Shown: positions 8,010 to 17,963, numbered from the stretch's first letter. The stretch is 38,422 nt of DNA from Streptococcus sp. HMSC067H01 (GCF_001814775.1 NZ_KV817781.1:431492-469913), one strand, 5' to 3'. Numbers and translations are program-made. The notes: generated from the letters alone by a model not told the origin.

Positions 8010-8672
8010 ATGATTGATCTTTATTTTTTTCTTGTCGGGAGCATTCTCGCTTCCTTTCTAGGTTTGGTCATTGACCGCTTTCCAGAGCAATCCATTATCC
8101 GACCTGCTAGTCACTGCGATTCCTGTCAGACTCGCTTGAGTCCCTTAGATTTGATTCCGATCCTGTCGCAGATTTTCAATCACTTTCGATGTCGCTACTG
8201 CAAGGCTCCTTATTCTGTCTGGTATGCCCTATTTGAACTAGGCTTAGGACTCCTCTTTCTATCTTGGTCTTGGGGATTTCTTTCCTTGGGGCAAGTCATC
8301 CTAATCACTGCTGGTTTGACCTTGGGCATCTATGACTTTCGCCATCAGGAATATCCCCTACTGGTCTGGATGACTTTCCACCTAATCCTCATGGCTTCCT
8401 CTAGCTGGAATCTGGTCATGGTCTTCTTCCTTGTCCTTGGAATTTTGGCTCACTTTATCGATATCCGCATAGGTGCAGGGGATTTTCTCTTTCTGGCTTC
8501 TTGTGCACTCGTTTTTACACTTACAGAAATTCTGATTTTAATTCAATTTGCTTCCACAACTGGCATCCTAGCCTTTCTCCTACTAAAGAAAAAGGAAAGA
8601 CTTCCTTTTGTGCCCTTCCTCTTACTTGCTGCTTGTATGATTATTTTTGGTAAGCTACTGCTTTTCGGATAA
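8010..8672 (+). CDS. cclA: Competence prepilin peptidase CclA/PilD
   Basis: The 220-residue polytopic membrane protease is of the type IV prepilin peptidase (A24) family. It has a cytoplasmic zinc-type loop with C36-x-x-C39 and C61-x-x-C64. The two catalytic aspartates are visible: D109 in GIYDFRHQ and D158 in the GxGD motif (GAGD). In streptococci it cleaves and methylates ComGC-type pseudopilins for the transformation pilus. An exact ComX box sits 7 nt upstream of the start and no Shine-Dalgarno is seen. Its 3' end overlaps trpA on the opposite strand by 32 bp, with no terminator between the two. Confidence 0.93.
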   Translation: MIDLYFFLVGSILASFLGLVIDRFPEQSIIRPASHCDSCQTRLSPLDLIPILSQIFNHFRCRYCKAPYSVWYALFELGLGLLFLSWSWGFLSLGQVILITAGLTLGIYDFRHQEYPLLVWMTFHLILMASSSWNLVMVFFLVLGILAHFIDIRIGAGDFLFLASCALVFTLTEILILIQFASTTGILAFLLLKKKERLPFVPFLLLAACMIIFGKLLLFG

Positions 8673-9423
8673 AGTCAGCGATTTCTGCTACTTGTCCTTC
8701 ATGTAGAGCCTTAACAATCTTGGAACCGACGATGACGCCGTCTGATACTGCATTAAATCGTTCTACATCATCCTGTGTGGATACACCAAAACCTGTCAAG
8801 ACTGGAATATCTGCCACTTGATGCAGTTGAGCCAAGTGCTTGTCCAAGTCTGCTCGGTAGTTTCCTGATTTTCCTGTCACTCCGTTAATAGCAACGGCAT
8901 AGACAAAACCTTCCGCTCCCTCAATGAGTTCTTTTTGACGCTCAATTCCTGTCGTTAAGCTGACAAGTGGAATCAAAGCAATGTCTGTATTCACCAAAAA
9001 GGGCTCTACAAAGTTAGCATGTTCATGAGGGAGGTCTGGGATAATCAACCCTTTAACCGCTGTAGTAGAAAGATCTTTGACAAATTTCTCAACACCGTAC
9101 TGAAAGAGGGGGTTAAAGTAGGTCATGATGACAAGCGGAATTTCAGTTTCAATGGTTTTCAAGGTTTCGACTAGAGCCTGAGTAGAGGTCCCTTGAGCTA
9201 AGCTACGCAAGCCGGCTTCTTCGATAACAGGACCATCTGCAACCGGATCCGAGAAGGGAACTCCCACTTCAATAGCAGACACACCCAAATCTTCTAAAAA
9301 GTGAATTGTTTCACCGAGACCTTCCAACCCTTTTTCGTGGTCTCCAGCCATGATATAGGGAACAAAAATTCCCTTTCCTGCTGCTTTAATTGCATTCAAT
9401 TTTTCTGTTAGTGTCTTAGACAT
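8641..9423 (-). CDS. trpA: Tryptophan synthase alpha subunit
   Basis: The 260-residue TIM-barrel enzyme cleaves indole-3-glycerol phosphate to indole and G3[19 protein letters not shown] carries the catalytic Glu, the catalytic Asp, and the loop-2 Asp-Pro that contacts TrpB. The phosphate-binding GFGVST and VIVGSKIV are present. I chose the ATG at 9423 (MSKTLTEKL) rather than eight codons upstream because GGGAG in the trpB 3' end precedes it. It overlaps trpB by 8 nt and is the last gene of the operon. Its 3' end runs into cclA on the other strand. Confidence 0.97.
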   Translation of the reverse strand: MSKTLTEKLNAIKAAGKGIFVPYIMAGDHEKGLEGLGETIHFLEDLGVSAIEVGVPFSDPVADGPVIEEAGLRSLAQGTSTQALVETLKTIETEIPLVIMTYFNPLFQYGVEKFVKDLSTTAVKGLIIPDLPHEHANFVEPFLVNTDIALIPLVSLTTGIERQKELIEGAEGFVYAVAINGVTGKSGNYRADLDKHLAQLHQVADIPVLTGFGVSTQDDVERFNAVSDGVIVGSKIVKALHEGQVAEIADFIRKAVAYQK

Positions 9424-10639
9424 GAGCTTCTCCCTTCTTTGCTGCATCTGCTTCCAAGCGGTCCTTGACTTGAACTACATCCTTGTCCCCACGACCTGAT
9501 AGACAGACAATCATTGACTTGTCTGGACCAAGTTCTTTGGCTAATTTCACCGCAAAGGCGATAGCGTGACTAGATTCCAAAGCTGGGATAATCCCTTCCA
9601 CACGAGACAAGAGTTGGAAGCCTTCCAAGGCTTCCTCATCTGTCACAGGAACATAGGTCGCACGCTTGATATCGTGGTAATGAGAATGTTCTGGACCGAT
9701 ACCTGGGTAGTCCAAACCTGCTGAGATAGAGAAGGCTTCTAAGATTTGTCCATGGGCATCTTGGAGAACATCCATGAGCGAACCGTGGAGAACACCTGGT
9801 CTACCCTTGGTCAAGGTTGCTGCATGATGCTCTGTATCCACACCTAGTCCTGCTGCTTCAGCTCCATACATAGCCACTGACTCATCTTCCACAAATGGAT
9901 GGAAGAGACCGATAGCATTAGAACCTCCACCAACACAGGCTACTAGGGCATCTGGCAAATCTTGCCCTGTCAAGTCACGGTACTGTTGTTTGGCTTCTCG
10001 TCCGATAACACTTTGGAAATCACGCACAATTTCTGGGAAAGGATGGGGCCCCAAGGCAGAACCAAGGATATAGTGGGTATCATCAATATTTGCCACCCAA
10101 GAACGAAGGGCTGCATTGACCGCATCTTTGAGCACGCGCGAACCATCTGTTACAGCTTCCACCTTGGCTCCCAAAAGTTCCATACGGAAGACATTGAGGG
10201 CTTGGCGTTTGACATCTTCCTCACCCATGTAGATAGTACATTCCATGTTAAAGAGTGCTGCAGCTGTTGCAGTTGCCACACCGTGCTGACCGGCTCCTGT
10301 TTCAGCGATAATTTTCTTTTTGCCCATACGTTTAGCCAGAAGAACTTGTCCTAAGGCATTGTTAATCTTGTGGGCACCTGTATGGTTGAGATCTTCACGT
10401 TTAAGGTAAATCTTGGATCCGCCGATATGCTGGGTCAAGTTTTTTGCGTAGTAAAGAGGTGTTTCACGACCTACATATTGGCGCAAAAGTTGGTTTAACT
10501 CCTCTTGGAAACTTGGATCTGCCTGACTTTCACGATAAGCCTCTTCTAACTCCAATACTGCTGTCATCAATGTTTCTGGGACAAAACGTCCACCGAATTT
10601 CCCGTAAAATCCATCTTTATTTGGTTCTTGATATGCCAT
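9416..10639 (-). CDS. trpB: Tryptophan synthase beta subunit (operon copy)
   Basis: The 407-residue PLP enzyme condenses indole with serine. The PLP lysine is K91 in [11 protein letters not shown] and the catalytic Glu is E113 in AETGAGQHG. The GGGSNAIG phosphate loop and SGRGDKD are present. Residues matching Salmonella K167, N171 and R175 of the TrpA-contact face are all kept ([12 protein letters not shown]), so it should couple normally to the adjacent TrpA. It overlaps trpF by 23 nt and trpA by 8 nt. A second, divergent trpB lies upstream of trpE. Confidence 0.97.
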   Translation of the reverse strand: MAYQEPNKDGFYGKFGGRFVPETLMTAVLELEEAYRESQADPSFQEELNQLLRQYVGRETPLYYAKNLTQHIGGSKIYLKREDLNHTGAHKINNALGQVLLAKRMGKKKIIAETGAGQHGVATATAAALFNMECTIYMGEEDVKRQALNVFRMELLGAKVEAVTDGSRVLKDAVNAALRSWVANIDDTHYILGSALGPHPFPEIVRDFQSVIGREAKQQYRDLTGQDLPDALVACVGGGSNAIGLFHPFVEDESVAMYGAEAAGLGVDTEHHAATLTKGRPGVLHGSLMDVLQDAHGQILEAFSISAGLDYPGIGPEHSHYHDIKRATYVPVTDEEALEGFQLLSRVEGIIPALESSHAIAFAVKLAKELGPDKSMIVCLSGRGDKDVVQVKDRLEADAAKKGEAHV

Positions 10640-11216
10640 TCTTTACCCTCTCTATAAATCTTCTAATCTTTTCATGATCTTTTTGTCCGTCTGTTTCTAC
10701 TCCGCTTGATACATCTACTGCAAAGGGAGAGAAATGCTGAATTGCTCTTGCTACATTGTCCTCATTTAGCCCGCCAGCGATGAAGAAAGGCCGGGCTAGT
10801 TCTGTCGTATCCAGTCGACCCCAGTCAAAGGTTTGTCCACTCCCTGCCACAGGAGCATCAAAGAGTAGATAATCTGCCTGAGAATTGGGTACATGCCCCC
10901 CTTCATCGACCTGAACAGCCTGAATGCTGCCACAAGGCAAATCCTCAAACAAATCATCTGCCACCTGACTGTGAACTTGAACCAAGTCCAAGCCAACTTT
11001 TTCAATCGCTTCTAGCAGTTGAGCCCGACTTGGTGAAACAAATACTCCAACCTTTTTTACATCTGTAGGAATCAGCTTTGATAGCTCAGCAGCCTGTTCC
11101 AAGGTCACCTGTCTTTTACTAGGTGCGAAGACAAAACCGATGTAGTCTGCTCCTGCTGATACGGCTGTTTCCACCGCTTCTTTGGTCGATAGTCCACAAA
11201 TCTTAACCTTTGTCAA
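10617..11216 (-). CDS. trpF: Phosphoribosylanthranilate isomerase
   Basis: The 199-residue TIM-barrel enzyme converts phosphoribosyl anthranilate to CdRP. The N-terminal KICGLSTKE holds the catalytic Cys. [15 protein letters not shown] holds the catalytic Asp. The phosphate-binding end [16 protein letters not shown] is typical. It overlaps trpC by 14 nt and trpB by 23 nt. Confidence 0.96.
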   Translation of the reverse strand: MTKVKICGLSTKEAVETAVSAGADYIGFVFAPSKRQVTLEQAAELSKLIPTDVKKVGVFVSPSRAQLLEAIEKVGLDLVQVHSQVADDLFEDLPCGSIQAVQVDEGGHVPNSQADYLLFDAPVAGSGQTFDWGRLDTTELARPFFIAGGLNEDNVARAIQHFSPFAVDVSSGVETDGQKDHEKIRRFIERVKNGISRTK

Positions 11217-11970
11217 TCTGCAACTCCTTGATTCTCTGGGCTACATCTTCTGCTTGCATGAGGGCTGTTCCTACTAAAATTCCGTTAAAGTATGGTGCAA
11301 CACGTTTTGCATCCTCCTCTGTAAAAATAGCAGATTCGGAAATGTAGAAGCAATCATCCTTAAAGTGTTTGGCCAAGTCTACGCTGGTCTGCAAGTCAAC
11401 TTCAAAGGTTGTTAAATTGCGATTGTTGACACCAATAATTTGAGCTCCAAGTCTATGAGCCACTTCCAGTTCAACAAGATTATGAGTTTCCACCAAAACT
11501 TCTAGACCAAGATCTGTCGCGTAGTCGTAAAGCTCCTTCAGTCGTTTTTCAGATAATGCCGCTACGATGAGCAAGATGACGGTCGCACCTGCATTGCGAG
11601 CACGGATGATTTGCTTTTCATCGATGATAAAATCCTTATTCAGTGTCGGGATCTCTACCTGACTAGAAATCTCTCGCAGATAATCCAAATGACCTTTAAA
11701 GAAAACCTCATCTGTCAGAACAGAAATCATAACCGCGCCGTTAGCCTCGTAAGTCTGGGCCTGTTGTACGATATCCACATCAAGATTGATATCACCTAGA
11801 CTTGGGCTTGCCTTCTTGACCTCAGCAATGATTTGCAAACGGTCTTGGTGATTTTTTAAATATTCACTCAATCGATAAGTTTGACGCAAGGGCTGAAGCT
11901 CCTCTCGTTCCATCGTTTCAACTTCTCGCGCCTTTTGCTCTAGGATACGTGATAAAAATTCCTGACTCAT
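11203..11970 (-). CDS. trpC: Indole-3-glycerol phosphate synthase
   Basis: This 255-residue single-domain IGPS (not fused to TrpF) closes CdRP to indole-3-glycerol phosphate. [13 protein letters not shown] contains the catalytic Lys and the EVKKASPS signature. [13 protein letters not shown] has the second Lys, and [15 protein letters not shown] and YISESAIFT complete the active site. It overlaps trpD by 4 nt (ATGA type) and trpF by 14 nt. Confidence 0.97.
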   Translation of the reverse strand: MSQEFLSRILEQKAREVETMEREELQPLRQTYRLSEYLKNHQDRLQIIAEVKKASPSLGDINLDVDIVQQAQTYEANGAVMISVLTDEVFFKGHLDYLREISSQVEIPTLNKDFIIDEKQIIRARNAGATVILLIVAALSEKRLKELYDYATDLGLEVLVETHNLVELEVAHRLGAQIIGVNNRNLTTFEVDLQTSVDLAKHFKDDCFYISESAIFTEEDAKRVAPYFNGILVGTALMQAEDVAQRIKELQIDKG

Positions 11971-12971
11971 CTTTGATACTCCTGTAATAGTCTGAGTTTT
12001 TCAAGGGCCTTACCACTAGCAATTACTTGACGTGCCAATTCAACTCCGTCCTTGATACTGTCTGCTTTACCATTGGCGTAGAATCCGAGACCTGCATTTA
12101 AGACTGTAGTTTCCAAGAATGGACTTGGTTCGTTATTAAGAACACTGACAAGAATTGCTGCATTCTCATGAGCATTTCCTCCACGAATGTCTTCAATAGC
12201 AATGCGTTCCATTCCCAAATCTTCTGGAGTAAAGGTTGATAAAGTAATTTCACCATTGTCAAGAAGGGCAATGCTGGTAGTTCCATTCAAACCAGCTTCA
12301 TCCAATCCTTCTGGACCAGCTACTACAATGGCACGTTTGCGACCCATGTTTTTCAAAACCTGAGCAGTACTTTCCAGAAGTTCTGGACGACTGATCCCTA
12401 GAAGCTGTGTATCCAAAACCATTGGATGGATGAGCGGTCCTGTCAAATTCATGATAGTTGGAATTCCCAACTCCAAACGAGCTGGCATGATGTATTTCAT
12501 AGCTGGGTGCATGTTTTTGGCAAAGAGAAAGACGATTCCTGTTTGGTCAAATACTTTACCTAATTGTGCTGGCTTGAGATCAATATTGATTCCCAAAGCT
12601 TGCAAGACATCTGCCGAACCAGATTTTGAGGAAATTGAACGATTACCATGTTTGGCCATATGGATTCCCCCACCTGCCAAAACAAAGGCTGCAGTTGTTG
12701 AGATGTTAAAGCTAAATGACTTATCTCCACCTGTACCGCAGTTATCCATAGCATCTTGAATGTTTGTTGGAATGTGTTGAGCATGTCCTCTCATAACTTG
12801 AGCGAGGGCTGTTCTTTCTTCAGGTGTTTCTCCCTTCATTTTAAGGGCTAAAAGTAGTGAAGCGATTTGCGCTTCTGTCACTCGCCCTGTCACGATGCGT
12901 TCGATCACATCTGTCATTTCAACACTTGATAAATCTTCAAAGTTTGCTAATTTTTCAATAATCTCTTTCAT
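11967..12971 (-). CDS. trpD: Anthranilate phosphoribosyltransferase
   Basis: The 334-residue enzyme transfers phosphoribose from PRPP to anthranilate. [25 protein letters not shown] is the PRPP-binding region. [20 protein letters not shown] is the second signature, and [16 protein letters not shown] also fits. It is the stand-alone form, not fused to TrpG. It begins 10 nt after trpG and overlaps trpC by 4 nt. Confidence 0.97.
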   Translation of the reverse strand: MKEIIEKLANFEDLSSVEMTDVIERIVTGRVTEAQIASLLLALKMKGETPEERTALAQVMRGHAQHIPTNIQDAMDNCGTGGDKSFSFNISTTAAFVLAGGGIHMAKHGNRSISSKSGSADVLQALGINIDLKPAQLGKVFDQTGIVFLFAKNMHPAMKYIMPARLELGIPTIMNLTGPLIHPMVLDTQLLGISRPELLESTAQVLKNMGRKRAIVVAGPEGLDEAGLNGTTSIALLDNGEITLSTFTPEDLGMERIAIEDIRGGNAHENAAILVSVLNNEPSPFLETTVLNAGLGFYANGKADSIKDGVELARQVIASGKALEKLRLLQEYQR

Positions 12972-12981
12972 TTTATTTCCC

Positions 12982-13548
12982 TCACTTTACAACTTTCTCG
13001 ACAAAATTCTGAATAGAAGATAGGCCATCTGGCGTTCCAATACTTTCTGGATGATACTGCAAGCCATAAATCGGCAAGGTTTTGTGTTGTATCCCCATAA
13101 TAGCCTGGTCATCTGTCGAGCGAGCTGTCACTTCAAACTCTTCTGGCATCTCTTCGATTAAAATACTGTGGTAACGCATGACTGGACGATTGTCCTCAAT
13201 TCCTTGATAGAGAACTGATGGAGTCTCAAATCGAATCTGGCTTTGTTTACCGTGCATAACTTTAGGAGCCAAGCCTAACTTACCACCAAAGACTTCTGCA
13301 ATGGCTTGGTGCCCCAAACAAATCCCTAGAATAGGTTTCTTACCTGCAAAATCACGAATCATTTCTTCCATTTTCCCAGCATCAGCTGGCCAACCTGGGC
13401 CAGGAGAGAAAACTAATCCATCTGCCTTTTCAGCATGTTCATAAAGATGTGAATCATCATTTCTCAAAACCTGAACTTCTGCGAAATTCCCGATATATTG
13501 AGCCAGGTTATAGGTAAATGAATCATAATTGTCAATCAATAAGATCAT
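12982..13548 (-). CDS. trpG: Anthranilate synthase glutamine amidotransferase subunit
   Basis: The 188-residue class I amidotransferase supplies ammonia to TrpE. It has the nucleophile Cys in [17 protein letters not shown] and the catalytic His-Glu in [10 protein letters not shown]. The oxyanion segment is [12 protein letters not shown]. It overlaps the trpE stop by 4 nt. Because the window holds no pabA, it may also serve folate synthesis, but that is inference. Confidence 0.96.
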   Translation of the reverse strand: MILLIDNYDSFTYNLAQYIGNFAEVQVLRNDDSHLYEHAEKADGLVFSPGPGWPADAGKMEEMIRDFAGKKPILGICLGHQAIAEVFGGKLGLAPKVMHGKQSQIRFETPSVLYQGIEDNRPVMRYHSILIEEMPEEFEVTARSTDDQAIMGIQHKTLPIYGLQYHPESIGTPDGLSSIQNFVEKVVK

Positions 13549-14906
13549 GGTCTTAGTTCTCCCATTCTAGTCATAGATTTAGCTTTGTTAATCGTTTCTT
13601 GGTATTCGTTCTGAGCGATGGAATCATAAACAATTCCTGCACCAGCCTGTACGTAGGCTTTTTTATTTTTAAGAATCATGGTTCGAATTGCAATGGCAAA
13701 GTCCATGTCTCCAGTTGCTGAAAGGTAACCGATAGCCCCGGCATAAACGCCTCGTTTCTCTGTTTCTAATTCATAAATGCGCTTCATGGCCCGAATCTTT
13801 GGTGCCCCCGATACTGTTCCAGCCGGAAGTGTCGCCTTCAAGGCATCCATGGCGGTCAGTTCAGGAAGCAAACGTCCTTTAACTACGCTGGTCAAATGCA
13901 TGACATAGCGGAAAAGTTCGACTTCCATATACTTGGTTACTTGAACACTAGCTGTTTCAGCAATTTTACCGATATCATTTCGTCCCAAGTCCACCAACAT
14001 TCGGTGTTCTGCCGTTTCCTTTTCATCAGAAAGTAGATCACTTGCAAGTGCTGCATCTTCCTCGTCATTGGCACCTCTAGGTCGCGTACCTGCAATTGGA
14101 TTGGTTGTCACGATACCATTCTTGACGGAAACCAAGCTCTCTGGACTGGCACCGATAATTTGATAATCTCCAAAATCATAAAAGTAGAGATAATTTGATG
14201 GATTTGTCACTCGGAGATTTCTGTAGAAGTCAAAAGGATTTCCAGTTACCTCTGCGGAGAAGCGCTGGCTGAGCACACATTGGAACATATCTCCCTTGCG
14301 AATCAAGTCGCGAGCTGTTTCTACCATTTCTTCAAATTTCTGAGGTTCAATATGTGGTCTAAACTGAAGTGGAGAAACGTCCAAATCATCAAATTCATCA
14401 GGAGCAGGAATTTTCAACTCCTCTAAAACTTGATCCAAATCCGCTTCTAGTTCATCATGGCTACGATTACTGTAGAGAGCATCCTCGATGATATGAATTT
14501 TTTCTTTCTTGTGGTCAAATACCATATAACTCTCGTAGACAAAGAAATGCATATCTGGCGTCCCAATCGTATCCTCAGGAAGCTGGCCAATCTCTTCATA
14601 GAGAGAAATCATGTCGTAACCAACAAAGCCGATAGCTCCACCGCCAAAGGGTAAATCTGAATGGTGTTGACTTTTATGAGTCACTTCATACATGAAGTCC
14701 AAAGGATCACAATCAATCACTTGACCATTTTGATAAAGGACTCCATTTTCAAACTTAATTTCAAAAACTGGATTATAGGCCAAGATCGAAAAACGAGCAT
14801 TTTCTTTTTCTCTAGGGATACTTTCAAGTATGACCTTGTGTTGTCCATTTAAGCGCATATAAGCCAAGATAGGCGATAAAACATCTCCATGAATAATTCG
14901 TTCCAT
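13545..14906 (-). CDS. trpE: Anthranilate synthase component I
   Basis: This 453-residue chorismate-binding enzyme opens the pathway. The N-terminal ILESIPREKENARFS corresponds to the LLES-type tryptophan feedback site. The catalytic domain has IAGTRPRGAND, EHRMLVDLGRNDIGK, GTVSGAPKIRAM and QAGAGIVYDS. The start at 14906 follows AAAGGGAAAT. It is the first gene of trpEGDCFBA, and its leader is a Trp T-box. No clear promoter lies between trpB2 and this leader. Confidence 0.97.
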   Translation of the reverse strand: MERIIHGDVLSPILAYMRLNGQHKVILESIPREKENARFSILAYNPVFEIKFENGVLYQNGQVIDCDPLDFMYEVTHKSQHHSDLPFGGGAIGFVGYDMISLYEEIGQLPEDTIGTPDMHFFVYESYMVFDHKKEKIHIIEDALYSNRSHDELEADLDQVLEELKIPAPDEFDDLDVSPLQFRPHIEPQKFEEMVETARDLIRKGDMFQCVLSQRFSAEVTGNPFDFYRNLRVTNPSNYLYFYDFGDYQIIGASPESLVSVKNGIVTTNPIAGTRPRGANDEEDAALASDLLSDEKETAEHRMLVDLGRNDIGKIAETASVQVTKYMEVELFRYVMHLTSVVKGRLLPELTAMDALKATLPAGTVSGAPKIRAMKRIYELETEKRGVYAGAIGYLSATGDMDFAIAIRTMILKNKKAYVQAGAGIVYDSIAQNEYQETINKAKSMTRMGELRP

Positions 14907-14949
14907 TGTAATTTCCCTTTCGATTCTTCTTAAATCTCGTGTTGATTCT

Positions 14950-15190
14950 ACAAAAAATCCCCACGCAAACTAACTTGCGTGAGGACGAAATTCGCGGTGC
15001 CACCTCAATTATAGGATTTCTCCTATCTCTCTTTCCTGTCTCAGATACCTCCTGTAACAGGCTGTGCGATAAAGGGCACTCCCTTGAGAATTATGTTTTC
15101 TTCTCTCATTTCAGATGGACCCAACCTTACAGTTTTCTCTGCTTGTTTTCAGCAACCACAAGCTCTCTGTGAGAGAAATATCTGTATATT
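14950..15190 (-). promoter_or_regulatory. Trp T-box leader of the trpEGDCFBA operon
   Basis: The minus strand carries the T-box core GAGGTGGCACCGCG at 14993-15006, complementary to the tRNA acceptor end. Stem I begins near 15160 (GAGAGCTTGTGGTTGCTG). A UGG tryptophan triplet at 15121-15123 lies where the specifier is expected (GGTTGGGTCC). Uncharged tRNA-Trp should stabilise the antiterminator and allow trp expression. The leader starts within about 20 nt of the trpB2 stop codon. Confidence 0.9.
14952..14985 (-). terminator. T-box attenuator terminator upstream of trpE
   Basis: The minus strand reads TCCTCACGCAAGTT then AGTTTGCGTGGGGA, followed by a six-base U run (14957-14952). It is mutually exclusive with the T-box antiterminator. 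Confidence 0.88.
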
Positions 15191-15199
15191 TTCCATCTT

Positions 15200-16378
15200 T
15201 TATTTTTTAGCTTCAAGATAATCTGCAATCGCGGCTACGTCCTTGTCTCCACGACCTGAGACATTGATGATGATAATCTCATCTTTACTTAGTTTCGGTG
15301 CACGTTTAACTGCTTCTGCGATGGCATGCGAACTTTCAATCGCTGGGATAATCCCTTCAGTCTTACTAAGAAGGAGCAAGGCTTGAACAGCTTCTTCATC
15401 TGTCGCTGCCACATATTCCACGCGGCCAGAATCTTTGAAGTAGGCGTGTTCAGGGCCAACCCCTGGATAGTCTAAACCAGCAGAGATAGAGTAAACTGGC
15501 GCCAGCTCTCCATCTTCCTTAAAAACTGCATAAGTCTTCATTCCATCGACAATTCCGACACTACCCTTGGTCATTGTTGCCGCGTGTTTATCGGTATCTA
15601 AACCGTGACCAGCAGCTTCTACCCCAACCAATTTAACTTCTTCATCAGCTACATACTGTGAAAAGGCACCGATGGCATTAGAACCACCACCCACACAGGC
15701 AATGACGTAGTCTGGCAGACGTCCTTCTTTTTCCAAGATTTGACGACGAGATTCTTCACTAATCACTTTTTGGAACTCATGAACAATAGTTGGGTAAGGG
15801 TGAGGACCTACAGCCGAACCTAAAACGTAGAAAGCTTCAAGGTCATTCATCCATGCTCCAAAGGCTGCGTCAACCGCATCCTTCAGAGTACGTGTTCCCG
15901 TTTCAACTGCATGAACAGTTGCTCCCATCATCTCCATACGGAAGACATTGAGACGTTGACGTTCCACATCTTCTGCCCCCATGTAGACATCACAGGCCAT
16001 ACCAAATTTGGCTGCAGCTGCAGCTGTCGCAACACCGTGCTGACCAGCTCCTGTCTCTGCAATCACACGTTTTTTACCCATGCGTTTAGCAAGAAGGATT
16101 TGTCCAAGGACATTGTTAAGTTTGTGTGACCCAAGGTGGTTAAGATCTTCACGTTTGAGATAAATCTTAGCCCCACCTAGATAATCCGTCAAGCTTTCTG
16201 CAAAATAGAGCGGTGTTTCGCGACCTGAATAATCCTTCAAGTAATGGCGAAACTCAGCTAAAAACTCTGGATCATCCTTGTATTTTTCAAAAGTCACTTC
16301 CAATTCATCTAGCAAAACCTGAATTGGTTCTGGTACAAAACTACCACCAAATTGTCCAAAATATCCTTTTGTTGTCAT
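15200..16378 (-). CDS. trpB: Stand-alone tryptophan synthase beta-chain paralogue (trpB2)
   Basis: This 392-residue second TrpB1-type enzyme has all catalytic elements: PLP lysine K86 (SHKLNN), E108 in [25 protein letters not shown] and SGRGDKD. At the TrpA interface the position of Salmonella K167 is kept (K166). N171 is replaced by Asp (D170) and R175 by Gly (G174), whereas the operon TrpB keeps both. I infer weakened TrpA dependence, possibly for making Trp from free indole. The ATG at 16378 is chosen because AGAGGAAAAA precedes it. The longer open frame upstream is only the T-box leader. The gene has its own Trp T-box and promoter and ends about 20 nt before the trpE leader. Confidence 0.95.
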   Translation of the reverse strand: MTTKGYFGQFGGSFVPEPIQVLLDELEVTFEKYKDDPEFLAEFRHYLKDYSGRETPLYFAESLTDYLGGAKIYLKREDLNHLGSHKLNNVLGQILLAKRMGKKRVIAETGAGQHGVATAAAAAKFGMACDVYMGAEDVERQRLNVFRMEMMGATVHAVETGTRTLKDAVDAAFGAWMNDLEAFYVLGSAVGPHPYPTIVHEFQKVISEESRRQILEKEGRLPDYVIACVGGGSNAIGAFSQYVADEEVKLVGVEAAGHGLDTDKHAATMTKGSVGIVDGMKTYAVFKEDGELAPVYSISAGLDYPGVGPEHAYFKDSGRVEYVAATDEEAVQALLLLSKTEGIIPAIESSHAIAEAVKRAPKLSKDEIIIINVSGRGDKDVAAIADYLEAKK

Positions 16379-16408
16379 AAATTTTTCCTCTTTTCTACTG
16401 TTTCCAAG

Positions 16409-16668
16409 ATATGAAAAAAAGCCCACACACGGAGTATATTTCCATGTGAGGGCGTTTGTAACGCGGTACCACCTCAATTGTAAAGAGAATATCCCCTTTA
16501 CATCTCTGCCTTGTCTAACAACAAGTTGCACTGTAAGGTGTGCCTACCGAATTTTCATTGTTTCAAATTCATTTTTTCAAATCAGCCCAATTTCACTAGT
16601 TCCAACCACCTGTTCGCAGTAACCACAGGCTCCCTGAAGATCAAAAATAATTACTTTTCTGATTTGTT
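16409..16668 (-). promoter_or_regulatory. Trp T-box leader of the solo trpB2
   Basis: The T-box core GAGGTGGTACCGCG is at 16462-16475. Stem I begins near 16640 (CAGGGAGCCTGTGGTTACTG). A UGG triplet at 16587-16589, in a context (UUGGGC) like that of the trpE leader (UUGGGU), is the probable specifier. The two leaders clearly belong to the same Trp-sensing class but differ through most of their length. Confidence 0.9.
16414..16453 (-). terminator. T-box attenuator terminator upstream of trpB2
   Basis: The minus strand has GCCCTCACATGG pairing with CCGTGTGTGGGC (with G-T pairs), then a seven-base U run (16420-16414). It is the alternative to the antiterminator that contains the T-box core. Confidence 0.88.
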
Positions 16669-16674
16669 GAGTTA

Positions 16675-16703
16675 ATTATATGTTATTGGTTTTTCTTTGT
16701 CAA
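16675..16703 (-). promoter_or_regulatory. Consensus promoter of trpB2
   Basis: TTGACA (16703-16698), exactly 17 nt, and TATAAT (16680-16675) form a perfect housekeeping promoter on the minus strand. It starts transcription just before the T-box. Confidence 0.9.
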
Positions 16704-16736
16704 CCGTTTTCATTCATTTTTTACTAATTTTTTTTA

Positions 16737-17963
16737 TTAGTTTTTTGAAGAAGCAAGAACTTCTTCAGAAACTCTGACAAAAGTCTCAATGATATAGTCT
16801 ACTTCTTCATCCGTTAATTTCGTGTGAAGAGGTAATGTAATTTCATTTTCAAAGAAAGCATAAGCTCGCGGATAATCAGCCATATCAAAACCAAGATTCT
16901 TATAGGCTGTTAAAAGCGGAAGCGGTTTGTAGTGAACATTACTTGCAATTCCTGCCTTGGCCAATTCTTGGATGATTTGGTTGCGTTGTTCGAGAGTTGC
17001 TCCTTCTACATGGGTGATGTAGAGGTGACGACAAGATTCAACTGCATCTGTCTCATGCGCCAATGGATGGATACGAGTTCCCGCAAATCCATGGTCATAG
17101 CGTTCCACAATATCTTTACGACGTTGTAGTAAAGCAGGATAACGATCTAACTGAACCAGACCAAGCGAAGCCATGATATCCGTCATGTTGCACTTGTAGG
17201 CAGGTGTTACGATATCGTATTCCCATGAGCCTAGCTGCATCTTGGCAAGAGCATCTTTAGTTTGACCATGAAGGGAAAGAATTTGGAATTCCTTGTACAT
17301 TTCTTCATCGTCAATAGCTGGATTAGCTTTCCAGGTCGCACTTCCTCCTTCAGCAGTTGTAAAATTCTTAACTGCGTGGAAAGAGAATGATGTAAAGTCT
17401 GCAATGGAACCAGCTGGTTGTCCCTTGTAGGTTGAACCCAAAGCATGAGCACTATCAGAGACAATCACAATACGGTTAAAGGCCTTTTGCCACTTGCTAG
17501 TAGCTGTAAAGAGGTCACGTTTCTTCTCAACAACTTGGAACAAACGGTCATAGTCACAGATAATCCCTGCAAGTTCTACTGGGATGATAACCTTTGTCTT
17601 CTCAGTAATTGCTTGCTCAAGCTTGTCGTAGTCCATTTCAAAGGTATCATCTTGGATATCAACCATCACTGGTGTCGCACCTACGTGAGTGATGACGCTA
17701 CATGATGCTGTATAGGTCATAGCTGGAACGATAACTTCATCGCCAGGACCCACTTCAAGCACGCGCAAAATCAATTCAAGAGCTGCTGTTGCAGAGTTGA
17801 GGCAGACTGTCTTAGGTGTCTGAGTATAGACGGACAGACGACGCTCCAATTCTTTTGTCTTAGGTCCTGTTGTAATCCAACCAGAACGAAGGGTATCTGC
17901 TACTTCAGCAATTTCAGCTTCGGTAATATCAGGTGGTGAAAATGGAATATTATACTTTGTCAT
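16737..17963 (-). CDS. DegT/DnrJ/EryC1/StrS sugar aminotransferase
   Basis: The 408-residue PLP enzyme has VSDSAHALGSTYKG and the Schiff-base lysine in FSFHAVKNFTTAEGG. The N-terminal region FSPPDITEAEIAEVADTLRSGWITTGP is typical of nucleotide-4-keto-sugar aminotransferases. It starts after a strong AAGGAG. Paired with the initiating sugar transferase 38 nt upstream, it probably makes UDP-2-acetamido-4-amino-2,4,6-trideoxygalactose (AATGal). As I recall, this pair is assigned to the first residue of pneumococcal teichoic acids. Substrate assignment is by context and memory. Confidence 0.85.
   Translation of the reverse strand: MTKYNIPFSPPDITEAEIAEVADTLRSGWITTGPKTKELERRLSVYTQTPKTVCLNSATAALELILRVLEVGPGDEVIVPAMTYTASCSVITHVGATPVMVDIQDDTFEMDYDKLEQAITEKTKVIIPVELAGIICDYDRLFQVVEKKRDLFTATSKWQKAFNRIVIVSDSAHALGSTYKGQPAGSIADFTSFSFHAVKNFTTAEGGSATWKANPAIDDEEMYKEFQILSLHGQTKDALAKMQLGSWEYDIVTPAYKCNMTDIMASLGLVQLDRYPALLQRRKDIVERYDHGFAGTRIHPLAHETDAVESCRHLYITHVEGATLEQRNQIIQELAKAGIASNVHYKPLPLLTAYKNLGFDMADYPRAYAFFENEITLPLHTKLTDEEVDYIIETFVRVSEEVLASSKN

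Noticed and set aside
8010..8672. Full competence pilus locus near cclA
   Set aside because: No comG, comE-type or other pilus genes lie nearby. cclA stands alone, as is usual in streptococci.
14907..15199. A leader peptide with Trp codons for classic attenuation of trpE
   Set aside because: The UGG seen is in a T-box specifier context and the GGTGGCACCGCG core with its own terminator explains the leader fully.
16379..16531. In-frame extension of the solo TrpB by 51 codons
   Set aside because: It reads straight through the T-box core and attenuator, has no ribosome-binding site, and the peptide is unlike any TrpB N-terminus.
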